The notes under the pieces were generated by a model. It had not been told where the DNA came from, did no database searches, and worked only from the letters and a program-made list of their open reading frames with translations. Made by a program: the position numbers and the translations under genes. This document shows, piece after piece, positions 47,580-59,356 of a DNA stretch of 64,000 nucleotides (positions within the stretch are counted from its first letter, which is position 1; the number at the start of each line of letters is the position of its first letter). The stretch is taken from positions 78,682,731-78,746,730 of the forward strand of contig NC_082688.1 of assembly GCF_949987515.2 (NCBI RefSeq), in the 5' to 3' direction. The stretch comes from Delphinus delphis (taxonomy: Eukaryota > Chordata > Mammalia > Artiodactyla > Delphinidae).

Positions 47580-48749
47580 GATCATATGATATTTTTTTCT
47601 ATCAGATCAATGAAGAAAAGATAAATTAAAAGATTTAATAGTACTGAATTACCCTAGCATTTCTAGAATAAACCCCACTTGGCCACAATCTGTTATAATT
47701 TTAATATACTCTTGGATTCTTTTTGATTAAATGACAGCTCAGATTTTTGCTTTGTTCTTCATATAGTTTAAGTAGCATTTGAATTAAAAAAATTGTTTTT
47801 TAAGTATCTGAGAATCCCCATGTGAAACTTTCTGGGCCCAGCACTTTCGTGCAGGAGAGCTATTTTCCCCATTTTTCTACTATGAAATTTTTCTGTTTGA
47901 ACTTTCTGTCTCTATGATTATATCTCAGTTTGGTTATATCTTATTTTCCTAAAAAGTTAAGCATTTAATCTAGATTTTCAAATTTATTTGCATATAATTT
48001 TACACAGAAGTCTCTTGTGATATTTGGTTAATGTTTGCTCTTTTGATGCCCATTTCTTCTTTTTCATGACTTACTCTGTGTATATCTGTTTCTCCCCCTT
48101 GTTCTGTATAAATGGTTTATTATTTTATTCTTTTATGTTTTTTAAAAAATTGCTCAGCTCATCTTCTTTTTGTCAATAATAACATACTAAATTCTGCTTT
48201 TGTAATTGTTAAGTTTCCTCCATCTACTTTTTTGATTCAAATTTTTTGAGTCTCTTGAGCTCTTTGTGTTTGACAGGAATTAGTCTATTTTTAAATTCTT
48301 ATTGCATAAGTATGTCCTTTGATGTTGATAGTAGATTCTATTTTTATTGCATTATGTTTAGAGAATATTTATATCATTTTTGTATTTTGAAATTTATGGA
48401 GATTTTCCTTATGGCTTAATATATTGCCAGTGTTTGTAAATGTCCAATGTGCAGGTGCATTCTTTATTGCTGGGGCTTGGAGTTCACTATGTATCTCTAA
48501 GACCTACCCTGCTGATTATGTTGTCACTGTCTTTCATTTCTAACATTCTTTTTTCTACTAATTCTGTCTTAGACTGAAAGACATGTGCTAAATTCTCCTA
48601 TAAGTGTTGAGATTTCTTCTGATTCTTCTTGCATCTTCTTACTTCCACCTTTATGCAATTATTTCTGTATTACTGGGTACTTGGATATTAACAAATTTCT
48701 TCATTGTTAATTTTTGCCTTTAGCATTATAAGGTTTTCTTTATATTAAA
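47580..48749 (-). mobile_element. Old L1 ORF2, reverse strand, left part
   Basis: Reads as a decayed reverse complement of L1 ORF2: 'AGAATAAACCCCACTTGGCCACAATCTG' (47668-47695), 'GTTTGTAAATGTCCAATGTGCAGGTGCATTCTTTATTGCTGGG' (48433-48475), 'ATTCTCCTATAAGTGTTGAG', then 'TTTGCCTTTAGCATTATAAGG'. It continues at 49066 after an inserted MITE. Confidence 0.68.
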
Positions 48750-48751
48750 TA

Positions 48752-49063
48752 CAGTAAGTCCTCTACATACGAACGACTTCCATTCCAAGAGGACGTTCAT
48801 AAGTCCAATTTGTTCATCAGTTGAACAACGTTAGCCTAGGTATCCAACTAACACAATTGGCTATCTAGTACTGTACTGTAATAGGTTAATAATACTTTTC
48901 ACACAAATAATACATCAAATACAAAAAATAAAGAAAATATTTTTAATCTTATAGTACAGTACCTTGAAAAGTACAGTAGCACAGTACAACAGCTGGCATA
49001 CAGCGGCACATTCACACCTTTGAAAGTTCTCAACTTGAAGGTTCGCATGTAGGGGACTTACTG
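48752..49063. mobile_element. Tc1/mariner-class MITE with TA duplications
   Basis: Terminal inverted repeats are clear: CAGTAAGTCCTCTACATACG at 48752-48771 against the reverse complement of 49041-49063, differing at two positions in the first 20. TA flanks both ends (48750-48751, 49064-49065), the target duplication of the Tc1/mariner superfamily. The length is 312 bp with no transposase, so it is non-autonomous. Internal blocks such as 'GTTAGCCTAGGTATCCAACTAACACAATTGGCTAT' (48830-48864) and 'CAGTACAACAGCTGGCATAC' match a family I remember from mammalian genomes but cannot name safely. Confidence 0.88.
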
Positions 49064-49065
49064 TA

Positions 49066-49220
49066 ATACATTTTTGGCTTGATTTATATCATGCCTGATT
49101 AGACTTGTGGCCACTATTTATTTTACGTGTACCTTTCATTTTTAACCTTTCTGAATGTCTCTATTTTATGTATGTTGCTTTGCATGGGGGAATAGAGATG
49201 GTTTCTGCTATAAAGCCTTT
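49066..49220 (-). mobile_element. Old L1 ORF2, reverse strand, right part
   Basis: 'ATGCCTGATTAGACTTGTGGCCACTA' (49090-49115) and 'GTACCTTTCATTTTTAACCTTTCTGAATGTC' continue the reverse ORF2 order ('ctgatattagtatagccactc ... ccatccttttactttcaacctatttgtgtc') broken at 48749. Confidence 0.65.
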
Positions 49221-51514
49221 CATTATGTTTTTTTCTTTATCATTTTTCATTCAGGAAATTTCATATATTCTTTTCTAAAATTTGCTTCCATACGTATGAC
49301 TTCACTTTTCTATGTGGGGGCTGTACTCAAAAATAAATACTGAGCTCAATACATATTAATTAATGTATGTATTAGTGTAATGAACTAGGAGAGATAATCC
49401 CTACCTCAGCAAGCTCATTTTTTAAAAAAGGACCTAAAGTCTATATTTCTCTGATTTAATGCATATCAACATGTCCTTAGTAAAAGGGAGCAATACACTA
49501 AAATTCTGAGGGGCCTGTACCATTTTTTCTATTTTACAAATTAAAATTCCAAGTACACTTTCATTTTAAGATTAGTTATTTATAACACATTTGAAAACTA
49601 CTGCTCTAAAGAATCATCTAAATACTGTAAAATGTAAATAATATAGATGCAGTTACATATATTATGTACGTATATACTTATTTATTTATAAATTTGCATG
49701 TTTTTAAAAAGTCGGAAATAAAATAGGAACATGCAATAAGTAGCTAAGTGTGATGCATTACAAACTCACCATGAATAATGGAAAACAGAACAGCAAAGAT
49801 ATGACTTAAAACATATTATAAGAAAGCTAAAATCTCCTATCATTTGCCATTTGCTCCACATACGTGATATTATGTTTTCTCCTCAGAAAGTGACAGAGGT
49901 TAATGCCATATTTAAAGCAGAAATACCTGTAAGTGACCAGCTGCATGCATGCACTTATATGTTTACATAACTATGTGCTTGACGTGCTATTTTTCTCCAC
50001 CTAAATTCTATAGAGTACTTTAAATCACTTTTCTGGGCTATATTTTACTGCTTCTGTCCACTAAAACAATAAAAGAAGGAGTCAAAGGCTCTCTTGAAGT
50101 TGCATTTATATATTCATGCTGATAATAGCTCCTTGCCCCATCCCCAGAATATAGATATTGCATCAGCTAGTCTAGATCCTCCCAAAGGTGAACGATGAAA
50201 AGCTACACAGAAAAACTGCATTCATTCTTACTATACAAAGTAGAAATGTCATCTAATTATTGCTTCTATTTAAATATCTACTGTTCTAAACTCAAAAAAC
50301 AAAAATATCTTCTTATTCAACCTATTATCTGTAGCAAGGAACTAGCTTTAATGACTAACATATATCATAAAAACCTATGTCTGGAAATATTCATTTTTTA
50401 CCTGATTAATCATTTTAGCCAATTTATTATTTCCACCAATTTGTTTTAAAATTATTTACATATAGTCATACCTTCCTACCTTGCAAGATGGTGAATGAGG
50501 AGTAAAATAGATATTTGCAAAGTGACTAGATCAAAATAGACACTTAAAGCATAGTTCCCCATATATTTTGAGGCTCAAAAAAACTTGATAGCATGTTAAA
50601 AAAGAAAAGTATAAAAAGTGTAACAAATTGAAATAAACTTCAGGATTTAAAAAAAAAGAAATAAGGTAATACAGTTATAAATTCTTCTAAATGCACTCAT
50701 AAATTATGCTTAAAATATGAACATAATTTAGCTCTAAAGATGTATTTAGATTAATTTGATTTTATGCGCTTAGGAACACAAAATAATTAAGCACTACCTA
50801 TGTCTCGAAATTTATTCCATTTCCAGTCCCTGACTCTCATCTGCCAGGCCTTCTTCCAGTCTTCATCTTTTGTTCTGCATGCCTTTAAACACTACTTCTT
50901 GAAACCAAAATAGGATTTTAAATATATACTACAGAACTACTTCACCTTAACCACTTTTAACTAGGTCAATTTGAAGTACTGACTTAGAGATAAAAGATTC
51001 TAAAACCTATTAATCTCCAAAGTCCCCCAGTGCTTGCTTGCCATTATTCGTTGTATTATCAATCTATATGTAAGTCACACATCTGACAGGCAGATTCTGA
51101 AAAGGTTGGCCTGAATCTGATACCCGTGGTCCTCTCTCCTTTCAGGAGAAAAGGAAATTCATTGGAGAAAGTTTTTGTGTTGCATTATGAGTGGAGAAAC
51201 AGTCATTTTCCCAAAGGGCAGAATAAATAAATCCAGATCAAATGAATTGAACTGAAAGGGCAAAAAGCTCTCCCCATTTCCACTGTGTCCACTGAGTCAC
51301 TCTGTCATGTTTGTGGGTTCCTTTTTGTTTTTAACAAAAAGAATCTTTTTGGTGATAAATTGCTCCAATTAGCCAACATATCTGGATAACTGAGCACTAA
51401 ACTCTTAGACACAGATTTTTATACTTAACAATTTTAATAGGAATATTCTCATTTTAATTGCATGCCTTTTTAAAATAGAGAAAGCTGAATAGAATATTGC
51501 TTAATTTACCAAAT
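49221..51514. other. Long stretch without recognised features
   Basis: About 2.3 kb, AT-rich, with no repeat family I can name. The frame at 50195-50449 has no recognisable domain. Confidence 0.5.
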
Positions 51515-51640
51515 TTGTTCAACAAATATTTTTGCTCATCAATATGTGTCAGCACTATTTTGGGCAATGGGTTTAAAGTAGGGATAAGTAATAATCCTTG
51601 CCCTTACTGAACTTACATTCTAGTGGGGCATGACCTAGTA
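51515..51640 (-). mobile_element. L2 3' terminal fragment, reverse strand
   Basis: 'TTCAACAAATATTTTTGCTCATC' (51518-51540) and 'TAATCCTTGCCCTTACTGAACTTACATTCTAGTGGGG' (51592-51628) match the reverse L2 3' end. Confidence 0.75.
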
Positions 51641-51702
51641 TGAGGACTGAGAACTCTCATCAAATGTCACCTTTCAGAGAAAGTTTATCAACTTACATAA
51701 TT

Positions 51703-52206
51703 AAGACGTGCTACATATATACAATGGAATATTACTCAGCCATAAAGAGGAACAAAATTGGGTCATTTGTAGAGACGTGGATGGACCTAGAGACTGTCAT
51801 ACAGAGTGAAGTAAGTCAGAATGAGAAAAACAAATTTTGTATATTAACACATATATGTGGAACCTGAAAAAATTGGTATAGACGACCTTATTTACAAAGC
51901 AGAAATAGAGACACAGATGTAGAGAACAAGCATATGGATACCAAGGGGGAAAGGGGAGGGTGAGATGAATTGGGACATTGGGATTGACACATAAACACTA
52001 CTGATAATATGTATAAAATAGATAACTAATGAGAACCTACTGTATAGCACAGGAAACTCCACTCAGTGCTCTGTGGTGACCTAAATGGGAAGGAAATCCA
52101 AAAAAGAGGGGACATATGTATACGTATAGATGATTCACTTTGCTGTACAGTAGAAACTAACACAACATTGTAAAGCAACTTTACTCCACTAAAATTTTTT
52201 TAAAAA
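51703..52206 (+). mobile_element. 5'-truncated L1, target of the full-length L1
   Basis: Starts in the last part of ORF2 (the [12 protein letters not shown] block is encoded by 51714-51750) and includes the 3'UTR with 'TGATTCACTTTGCTGTACAG' and 'AAACTAACACAACATTGTAAAGCAAC'. It ends 'CTCCACTAAAATTTTTTTAAAAAA', a mutated AATAAA and tail. The full-length L1 landed at its tail. ACTTACATAA at 51691-51700 resembles ACATACATAA at 59741-59750, so these may be this element's own target duplications. Confidence 0.88.
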
Positions 52207-52216
52207 ACATACATAA
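52207..52216. repeat. Left target-site duplication of the full-length L1
   Basis: ACATACATAA, preceded by an A run (52202-52207), recurs at 59741-59750 after the L1 tail. The A-rich context fits an L1 endonuclease site. Confidence 0.85.
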
Positions 52217-52231
52217 GGGGGGGGGACCTTG

Positions 52232-52241
52232 AAGATGGCGG
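52232..52241 (+). promoter_or_regulatory. YY1-type site at the L1 5' end
   Basis: AAGATGGCGG. Known role in human L1: directs accurate transcription start at +1. The site is intact here, 15 bases from the element's first base. Function in this species is inferred. Confidence 0.7.
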
Positions 52242-53440
52242 AAGAGTAAGACGCGGAGATCACTTTCCTCCCCACAGATACACCAGAAATACATCTACAT
52301 GTGGAACAACTCCTACAGAACACCTACTGAAGGCTGGCAGAAGACCTCAGACCTCCCAAAAGGCAAGAAACTCCCCACGTAACTGGGTAGGGCAAAAGAA
52401 AAAAAGAATAAACAGAGACAAAACAATAGGGACAGGACCTGCATCAGTGGGAGCGAGCTGTGAAGGAGGAAAGGTTTCCACACACTAGGAAGCCCCTTCT
52501 CGGGCGGAGACTGCGGGTGGCAGAGGGGGGGAGCTTCTGCGCCAGGAAGGAGATCACAGCAACAGGGGTGTGGAGGGCAAAGCGGAGAGATTCCCGCACA
52601 GAGGATCGGTGCCGACCGGCACTCACCAGCCCGAGAGGCTTGTCTGCTCACCCGCCGGGGCGGGCGGGGCTGCGAGCTGAGGCTCGGGTTTGGGCGGAAT
52701 GCAGGGAGAGGACTGGGGTTGGCGGCTTGAACATAGCCTGAAGGGGTTAGTGCACCACGGCTAGCCGGGAGGGAGTCCGGGAAAAAGTCTGCACCTGCCG
52801 AAGAGGCAAGAGACTTTTTCTTTCCTCTTTGTTTCCTGGTGCGCGAGGAGAGGGGTTTAAGAGCGCTGCTTAAAGGAGCTCCAGAGACTGGTGCGAGCCG
52901 CGGCTAAAAGCGTGGACTCCAGAGAGAGGCCCGAGCCACGGCTAAAAGCACGGACCCCAAAGACGGGCAGGAGACGCTAAGGCTGCTGCTGCCGCTACCA
53001 AGGGGCCTGTGTGCGAGCACAGGTCACTCTCCACACCCCTCTTCCGCGGAGCCTGTGCAGCCCGCCACTGCCAGGGTCCCGGGATCCAGGGACAACTTCC
53101 CCGGGAGAACGCACGGCGGGCCTCAGGCTGGTGCAACGTCATGCCGGCCTCTGCCGCCGCAGGCCCGCCCCACACGCAGTGCCCCTCCCTGCCCCCCGGC
53201 CTGAGTGCACCAGAGCCCCCGAATCAGGAATCAGCGGCTCCTTTAACCCCGTCCTGTCTGAGCAAAAAACAGACGCCCTCCGGTGACCTACACGCAGAGG
53301 CAGAGCCAAATCCAAAGCTGAGCCCCTGTGAGCGGTGAGAACAAAGAAGAGAAAGGGAAATCTCTCCCAGCAGCCTCAGAAGCAGCGGATTAAAGCTCCA
53401 CAATCAACTTGATGTACTCTGCATCTGTGGAATACCTGAA

Positions 53441-53968
53441 TAGACAAGGAATGATCCCAAATTGAGGAGGTGGACTTTAGGAGCAAGATCTATGATTTTT
53501 TTCCCTTTTCCTCTTTTTGTGAATGTGTATGTGTATGCTTCTGTGTGAGATCTTGTCTGTGTAGTCTTGCTTCCTCCATTTGTCCTAGGGTTCTATCCGT
53601 CCATGGTTTTTGTAAAAAATTTTTTTCTTAATAATTTTAATTTTAATAACTTTATTATACTTTACCTTCGTTCTTTCTTTCTTTCCTTTCTTCCTTCCCT
53701 CCTTTAGACAACGAAGCACCCCAAATTGAGGAGGTGGTCTCTGAGAGCAAGATTTATGATTTTCCCCCTTTACCTCTTTTTGTGAGGGTGTATGTGTATG
53801 CTTCCAACATTTGTCCTAAGGTTCTATCCGTCCTTTTTTTTTTTTCTAAATAAGTATTTTTTCATTCAATAACTTTATTATACTTTATTTTATTTTTACT
53901 GTATCTTCTTTCTTTCTGTCTTTTATCCTTCTTTCCCTCCTTCCTTCCTTCCTCCCTCCCTCCCTCCT
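53441..53968 (+). repeat. Tandem 264-bp duplication in the L1 5'UTR
   Basis: TAGACAAGGAATGATCCCAAATTGAGGAGGTGG... beginning at 53441 recurs as TAGACAACGAAGCACCCCAAATTGAGGAGGTGG... at 53705. Both units share a GTGTATGTGTATGCTTC block, a GTTCTATCCGTCC block and an AATAACTTTATTATACTTTA block in the same order. The second lacks a short stretch after TATGCTTC. The right edge blends into the pyrimidine tract. Confidence 0.88.
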
Positions 53969-54055
53969 TTCTTTCCTTCTTGCCTTCTTTCCTTCTTTCT
54001 TTCTTTCTTTCTTCCTTCCTTCCTTCCCTCCTTTCCTTCTTTCTTTCCTCATACT
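53887..54055. repeat. (TTCC/TTTC)n pyrimidine tract
   Basis: Imperfect TTTC, TTCC and CCTCC words over about 170 bp at the end of the 5'UTR duplication. A shorter version (53669-53704) ends the first duplicated unit. Confidence 0.9.
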
Positions 54056-54593
54056 TCTACTAATTCTCTCCACTTTTTCTCCCTTTTATTCTGAGCCGTG
54101 TGGATGAAAGGCTCTTGGTGCTCCAGCCAGGAGTCAGGGCTCTGCCTCTGAGGTAGGAGAGCCAACTTCAGGACACTGGTCAACAAGAGACCTCCCAGCT
54201 CCACATAATATCAAACGGCGAAAATCTCCCAGAGACCTCCATCTTAACACCAGCACCCAGCTTCACTCAACGACAGGCAAGCCACAGTGCTGGACAACCT
54301 ATGCCAAACAACTAGCAAAACAGGAACACAACCCCACCCATTAGCAGAAAGGCTGCCTAAAATCATAATAAGGCCACAGACACCCCAAAACACACCACCA
54401 GATGTTGACCTGCCCACCAGAAAGACAAGATCCAGCCTCATCCACCACAACACAAGCACTAGTCCCCTCCACCAGGAAGCCTACACAGCCCACTGAACCA
54501 ACCTTACCCACTGGAGACAGACATCAAAAACAGCGGGAACTACGAACCTGCAGCCTGCAAAAAGGAGACCACAAACACAGTAAGATAAGCAAA

Positions 54594-55486
54594 ATAAGAA
54601 GACAGAAAAACACACAGCAGATAAAGGAGCAAGATAAAAGTGCACCAGACCTAACAAATGAAGAGGAAATAGGCAGTCTACCTGAAAAAGAATTCAGAAT
54701 AATGATAGTACGGATGATCCGAAATCTTGGAAATAGAATGGACAAAATGCAAGAAACAGGTAACAAGGACCTAGAAGAAATAAAGATGAAACAAGCAACG
54801 ATGAACAACACAATAAATGAAATTAAAAGTACTCTAGATGGGATCAATAGCAGAATAACTGAGGCAGAAGAACGGATAAGTGACCTGGAAGATAAAATAG
54901 TGGAAATAACTACTGCAGAGCAGAATAAAGAAAAAAGAATGAAAAAAACTGAGGACAGCCTCAGAAATCTCTGGGACAACATTAAACACACCAACATTCG
55001 AATTATAGGGGTTCCAGAAGAAGAAGAGAAAAGAAAGGGACTGAGAAAATATTTGAAGAGATTATAGTTGAAAACTTCCCTAATATGGGAAAGGAAATAG
55101 TTAATCAAGTCCAGGAAGCACAGAGAGTCCCATACAGGATAAATACAAGGAGAAATATGCCAAGACACATATTAATCAAACTGTCAAAAATTAAATACAA
55201 AGAAAGCATATTAAAAACAGCAAGGAAAAAACAACAAATAACACACAAGGGAATCCCCATAAGGTTAACAGCTGATCTCTCAGCAGAAACTCTACAAGCC
55301 AGAAGGGAGTGGCAGGACATACTGAAAGTGATGAAGGAAAAAAACCTGCAACCAAGACTACTTTACCCAGCAAGGATCTCATTCAGATTTGATGGAGAAA
55401 TTAAAACCTTTACAGACAAGCAAAAGCTGAGAGAGTTCAGCACCACCAAACCAGCTTTACAACAAATGCTAAAGGAACTTCTCTAG
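54594..55486 (+). pseudogene. ORF1: L1 ORF1 (ORF1p chaperone), start lost and frameshifted
   Basis: ORF1p is a trimeric, coiled-coil, RNA-binding protein that packages L1 RNA in cytoplasmic RNPs. The family start (M-R-R-Q-K-N-T) is ATA here (54594-54596); the older L1 in this window keeps ATG at the matching place (4999). A coiled-coil-like segment runs from about 54690 to 54960: heptads around I-N-E-I-K-S-T-L-D-G-I-N, then E-E-R-I-S-D-L-E-D-K-I-V-E. It is followed by the W-D-N-I-K-H-T-N-I-R-I-I-G-V-P region that begins the RRM. A one-base deletion at about 55028-55034 moves the rest into another frame, which runs open to 55486 and contains the A-R-R-E-W-Q-D-I-L C-terminal domain. Repaired length would be near 297 residues. 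The in-frame ATG at 54402 lies upstream of the normal start and is probably in the 5'UTR. Confidence 0.92.
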
Positions 55487-55544
55487 ACAAGAAACACAAG
55501 AGAAGGAAAAGACCTATAATAACGAACCCAAAACAATTTAGAAA

Positions 55545-58500
55545 ACGGGAATAGGAACATACATATCGATAATTACCTTAAATGTAAATGGACTAAATGC
55601 TCCCACCAAAAGACACAGATTAGCTGAATGGATACAAAAACAAGACCCTTATATATGCTGTCTACAAGAGACCCACTTCAGACCTAGAGACACATACAGA
55701 CTGAAAGTAAGGGGATGGAAAATGATATTCCATGCAAATGGAAACCAAAAAAAGCTGAAGTAGCAATTCTCATATCAGACAAAATAGACTTTAAAATAAG
55801 GACTATTAAAAGAGACAAAGAAGGATACTACATAATGATCAAGGGATCGATCCAAGAAGAAGATATAACAATTGTAAATATTTATGCACCCAACATAGGA
55901 GCACCTCAATACATAAGGCAAATACTAACAGCCATAAAAGGGGAAATCGACAGTAACACATTCATAGTAGGGGACTTTAACACCCCACTTTCACTCATGG
56001 ACAGATCATCCAAAATGAAAATCAATAAGGAAACACAAGCTTTAAATGATACATTAAACAAGATGGACTTAATTGATATTTATAGGACACTCCATCCAAA
56101 AACAACAGAATACACATTTTTCTCAAATGCTCATGGAACATTCTCCAGGATAGATCATATCTTGGGTCACAAATCAAGCCTTGGTAAATTTAAGAAAATT
56201 GAAATTGTATCAAGTATCTTTTCTGACCACAACGCCATGAGACTAGATATCAATTACAGGAAAAGATCTGTAAAAAATACAAACACATGGAGGCTAAACA
56301 ATACACTACTTAATAACGAACTGATCACTGAAGAAATCAAAGAGGAAATCAAAAAATACCTAGAAACAAATGACAATGGAGACACAACGACCCAAAACCT
56401 ATGGGATGCAGCAAAAGCAGTTCTAAGGGGGAAGTTTATAGCAATACAAGCCCACCTTAAGAAGCAGGAAACATCTCGAATAAACAACCTAACCTTGCAC
56501 CTCAAGCAATTAGAGAAAGAAGAACAAAAAAACCCCAAAGCTAGCAAAAGGAAAGAAATCATAAAAATCAGATCAGAAATAAATGGAAAAGAAATGAAGG
56601 AAACAACAGCAAAGATCAATAAAACTAAAAGCTGGTTCTTTGAGAAGATAAACAAAATAGATAAACCACTAGCCAGACTCATCAAGAAAAAAAGGGAGAA
56701 GACTCAAATCAATAGAATTAGAAATGAAAACGGAGAAGTAACAACTGACACTGCAGAAATAAAAAAGATCATGAGAGATTACTACAAGCAACTCTATGCC
56801 AATAAAATGGACAACCTGGAAGAAATGGACAAATTCTTAGAAAGGCACAACCTGCCAAGACTGAATCAGGAAGAAATAGAAAATATGAACAGACCAATCA
56901 CAAGCACTGAAATTGAAACTGTGATTAAAAATCTTCCAACAAGCAAAAGCCCAGGACCAGATGGCTTCACAGGCGAATTCTATCAAACATGTAGAGAAGA
57001 GCTATCACCTATCCTTCTCAAACTCTTCCAAAATATAGCAGAGGGAGGAACACTCCCCAACTGATTCTGCGAGGCCACCATCACCCTGATACCAAACCAG
57101 AAAAGGATGTCACAAAGAAAGAAAACTACAGGCCAATATCACTGATGAACATAGATGCAAAAATCCTCAACAAAATACTAGCAAACAGAATCCAACAGCA
57201 CATTAAAAGGATCATACACCATGATCAAGTGGGGTTTATTCCAGGAATGCAAGGATTCTTCAATATATGCAAATCAATCAATGTGATAAACCATATTAAC
57301 AAATTGAAGGAGAAAAACCATATGATCATCTCAATAGATGCAGAGAAAGCTTTTGACAAAATTCAACACCCATTTATGATAAAAACCCTGCAGAAAGTAG
57401 GCATAGAGGGAACTTTCCTCAACATAATAAAGGCCATATATGACAAGCCCAAAGCAAACATCATCCTCAATGGTGAAAAACTGAAAGCACTTCCACTAAG
57501 ATCAGGAACAAGACAAGGTTGCCCACTCTCACCACTCTTATTCAACATAGTTTTGGAAGTTTTAGCCACAGCAATCAGAGAAGAAAAGGAAATAAAAGGA
57601 ATCCAAATCGAAAAAGAAGAAGTAAAGCTGTCACTGTTTGCAGATGACATGATACTATCCATAGAGAATCCTAAAGATGCTACCAGAAAACTACTAGAGC
57701 TTATCAATGAATTTGGTAAAGTAGCAGGATACAAAATTAATGCACAGAAATCTCTGGCATTCCTATATACTAATGATGAAAAATCTGAAAGTGAAATCAA
57801 GAAAACACTCCCATTTACCATTGCAACAAAAAGAATAACATATCTAGGAATAAACCTACCTAAGGAGACAAAAGACCTGTATGCAGAAAATTATAAGACA
57901 GTGATGAAAGAAATTAAAGGTGATACAAATAGATGGAGAGATATACCATGTTCTTGGATTGGAAGAATCAACATTGTCAAAATGACTCTGCTACCCAAAG
58001 CAATCTGTAGATTCAATGCAATCCCTATCAAACTACCACTGGCATTTTTCACAGAACTAGAACAAAAATATTCACAATTTGTATGGAAACACAAAAGACC
58101 CCGAATAGCCAAAGCAATCTTGAGAACGAAAAACGGAGCTGGAGGAATCAGGCTCCCTGACTTCAGACTATGCTACAAAGCTACAGTAATGAAGACAGTA
58201 TGGTACTGGCACAAAAACAGAAAGATCAATGGAACAGGATAGAAAGCCCAGAGATAAACCCACGCACATATGGACACCTTATCTTTGATAAAGGTGGCAG
58301 GAATGTACAGTGGAGAAAGGACAGCCTCTTCAATAAGTGGTACTGGGAAAACTGGACAGGTACATGTAAAAATATGAGATTAGATCACTCCCTAACACCA
58401 TAGACAAAAATAAGCTCAAAATGGATTAAAGACCTAAATGTAAGGCCAGAAACTATCAAACTCTTAGAGGAAAATATAGGCAGAACACTCTATGACATAA

Positions 58501-59356
58501 ATCACAGCAAGATCCTTTCTGACCCACCTCCTAGAGTAATGGAAATAAAAACAAAAATAAACAAATGGGACCGAATGAAACTTCAAAGCTTTTGCACAGC
58601 AAAGGAAACCATAAACAAGACCAAAAGACAACCCTCAGAATGGGAGAAAATATTTGCAAATGAAGCAACCGACAAAGGATTAATCTCCAAAATTTACAAG
58701 CAGCTCATGCAGCTCAATAACAAAAAAACAAACAACCCAATCCAAAAATGGGCAGAAGACCTAAATAGACATTTCTCCAAAGAAGATATACAGACTGCCA
58801 ACAAACACATGAAAGAATGCTCAACATCATTAATCATTAGAGAATGCAAATCAAAACTACAATGAGATATCATCTCACACCGGTCACAATGGCCATCATC
58901 AAAAAATCTAGAAACAATAAATGCTGGAGAGGGTGTGGAGAAAAGGGAACACTCTTGCACTGCTGTTGGGAATGTGAATTGGTTCAGCCACTATGGAGAA
59001 CAGTATGGAGGTTCCTTAAAAAACTACAAATAGAACTACCATATGACCCAGCAATCCCACTACTGGGCATATACCCTGAGAAAACCAAAATTCAAAAAGA
59101 GTCATGTACCAAAATGTTCATTGCAGCTCTATTTACAATAGCCCGGAGATGGAAACAACCTAAGTGCCCATCATCGGATGAATGGATAAAGAAGATGTGG
59201 CACATATATACAATGGAATATTACTCAGCCATAAAAAGAAACGAAATTGAGCTATTTGTAATGAGGTGGATAGACCTAGAGTCTGTCATACAGAGTGAAG
59301 TAAGTCAGAAAGAAAAAGACAAATACTGTATGCTAACACATATATATGGAATTTAA
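55545..59356 (+). pseudogene. ORF2: L1 ORF2 (endonuclease/reverse transcriptase), seven lesions
   Basis: ORF2p nicks target DNA and copies L1 RNA at the nick. Normal length is near 1,270 residues, as the span here implies. The start codon is ACG (55545-55547). Endonuclease residues are still encoded: Glu of L-Q-E-T-H at 55668, Asp and Asn of G-D-F-N at 55973 and 55979, Asp-His of S-D-H at 56225-56230. RT motif A Asp of F-D-K (57355) and F-A-D-D (57637-57648) remain. A C-x3-C-x7-H-x4-C knuckle is intact (Cys 58922, Cys 58934, His 58958, Cys 58973). Lesions: one-base deletion at about 55746-55753, TGA at 57062-57064, one-base deletion at about 57092-57104, four-base deletion at about 58223, TAG at 58401-58403, one-base deletion at about 58841-58844, plus the lost start. 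It ends at Y-G-I-stop (59354-59356). Confidence 0.95.

Larger units (their letters stand above)
52217..54593 (+). promoter_or_regulatory. L1 5'UTR with internal promoter region
   Basis: About 2.4 kb. AAGATGGCGG at 52232-52241 is a YY1-type site at the place where YY1 sets the L1 start in other mammals. A CpG-rich segment (about 52490-53340) follows, then a tandem duplication of about 264 bp (53441 onward) and a TTCC/TTTC tract. It is the only CpG-rich segment of this size in the window. Open frames inside it on either strand (52460-52741, 53009-53338, 52313-52651, 52942-53175) are compositional. Confidence 0.8.

Noticed and set aside
52313..52651. 112-aa antisense frame in the L1 5'UTR, reminiscent of primate ORF0
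   Set aside because: ORF0 is known only from primates. I see no shared features, and GC-rich sequence makes open frames by chance.
53009..53338. 109-aa proline/alanine-rich frame
   Set aside because: It lies within the CpG-rich L1 5'UTR and is explained by composition.
52490..53340. CpG island marking a host gene promoter
   Set aside because: It lies wholly inside the L1 5'UTR, between the element's target duplications.
53885..54073. Lysine/arginine-rich 62-aa minus-strand frame
   Set aside because: Translation of the TTCC/TTTC tract in the L1 5'UTR.
54524..55168. 214-aa open frame on the minus strand
   Set aside because: It is the antisense of L1 ORF1. Its length comes from the A-rich sense strand, which lacks antisense stops.
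56254..56685. 143-aa minus-strand frame (and 57363-57821, 152 aa)
   Set aside because: Antisense shadows of L1 ORF2.
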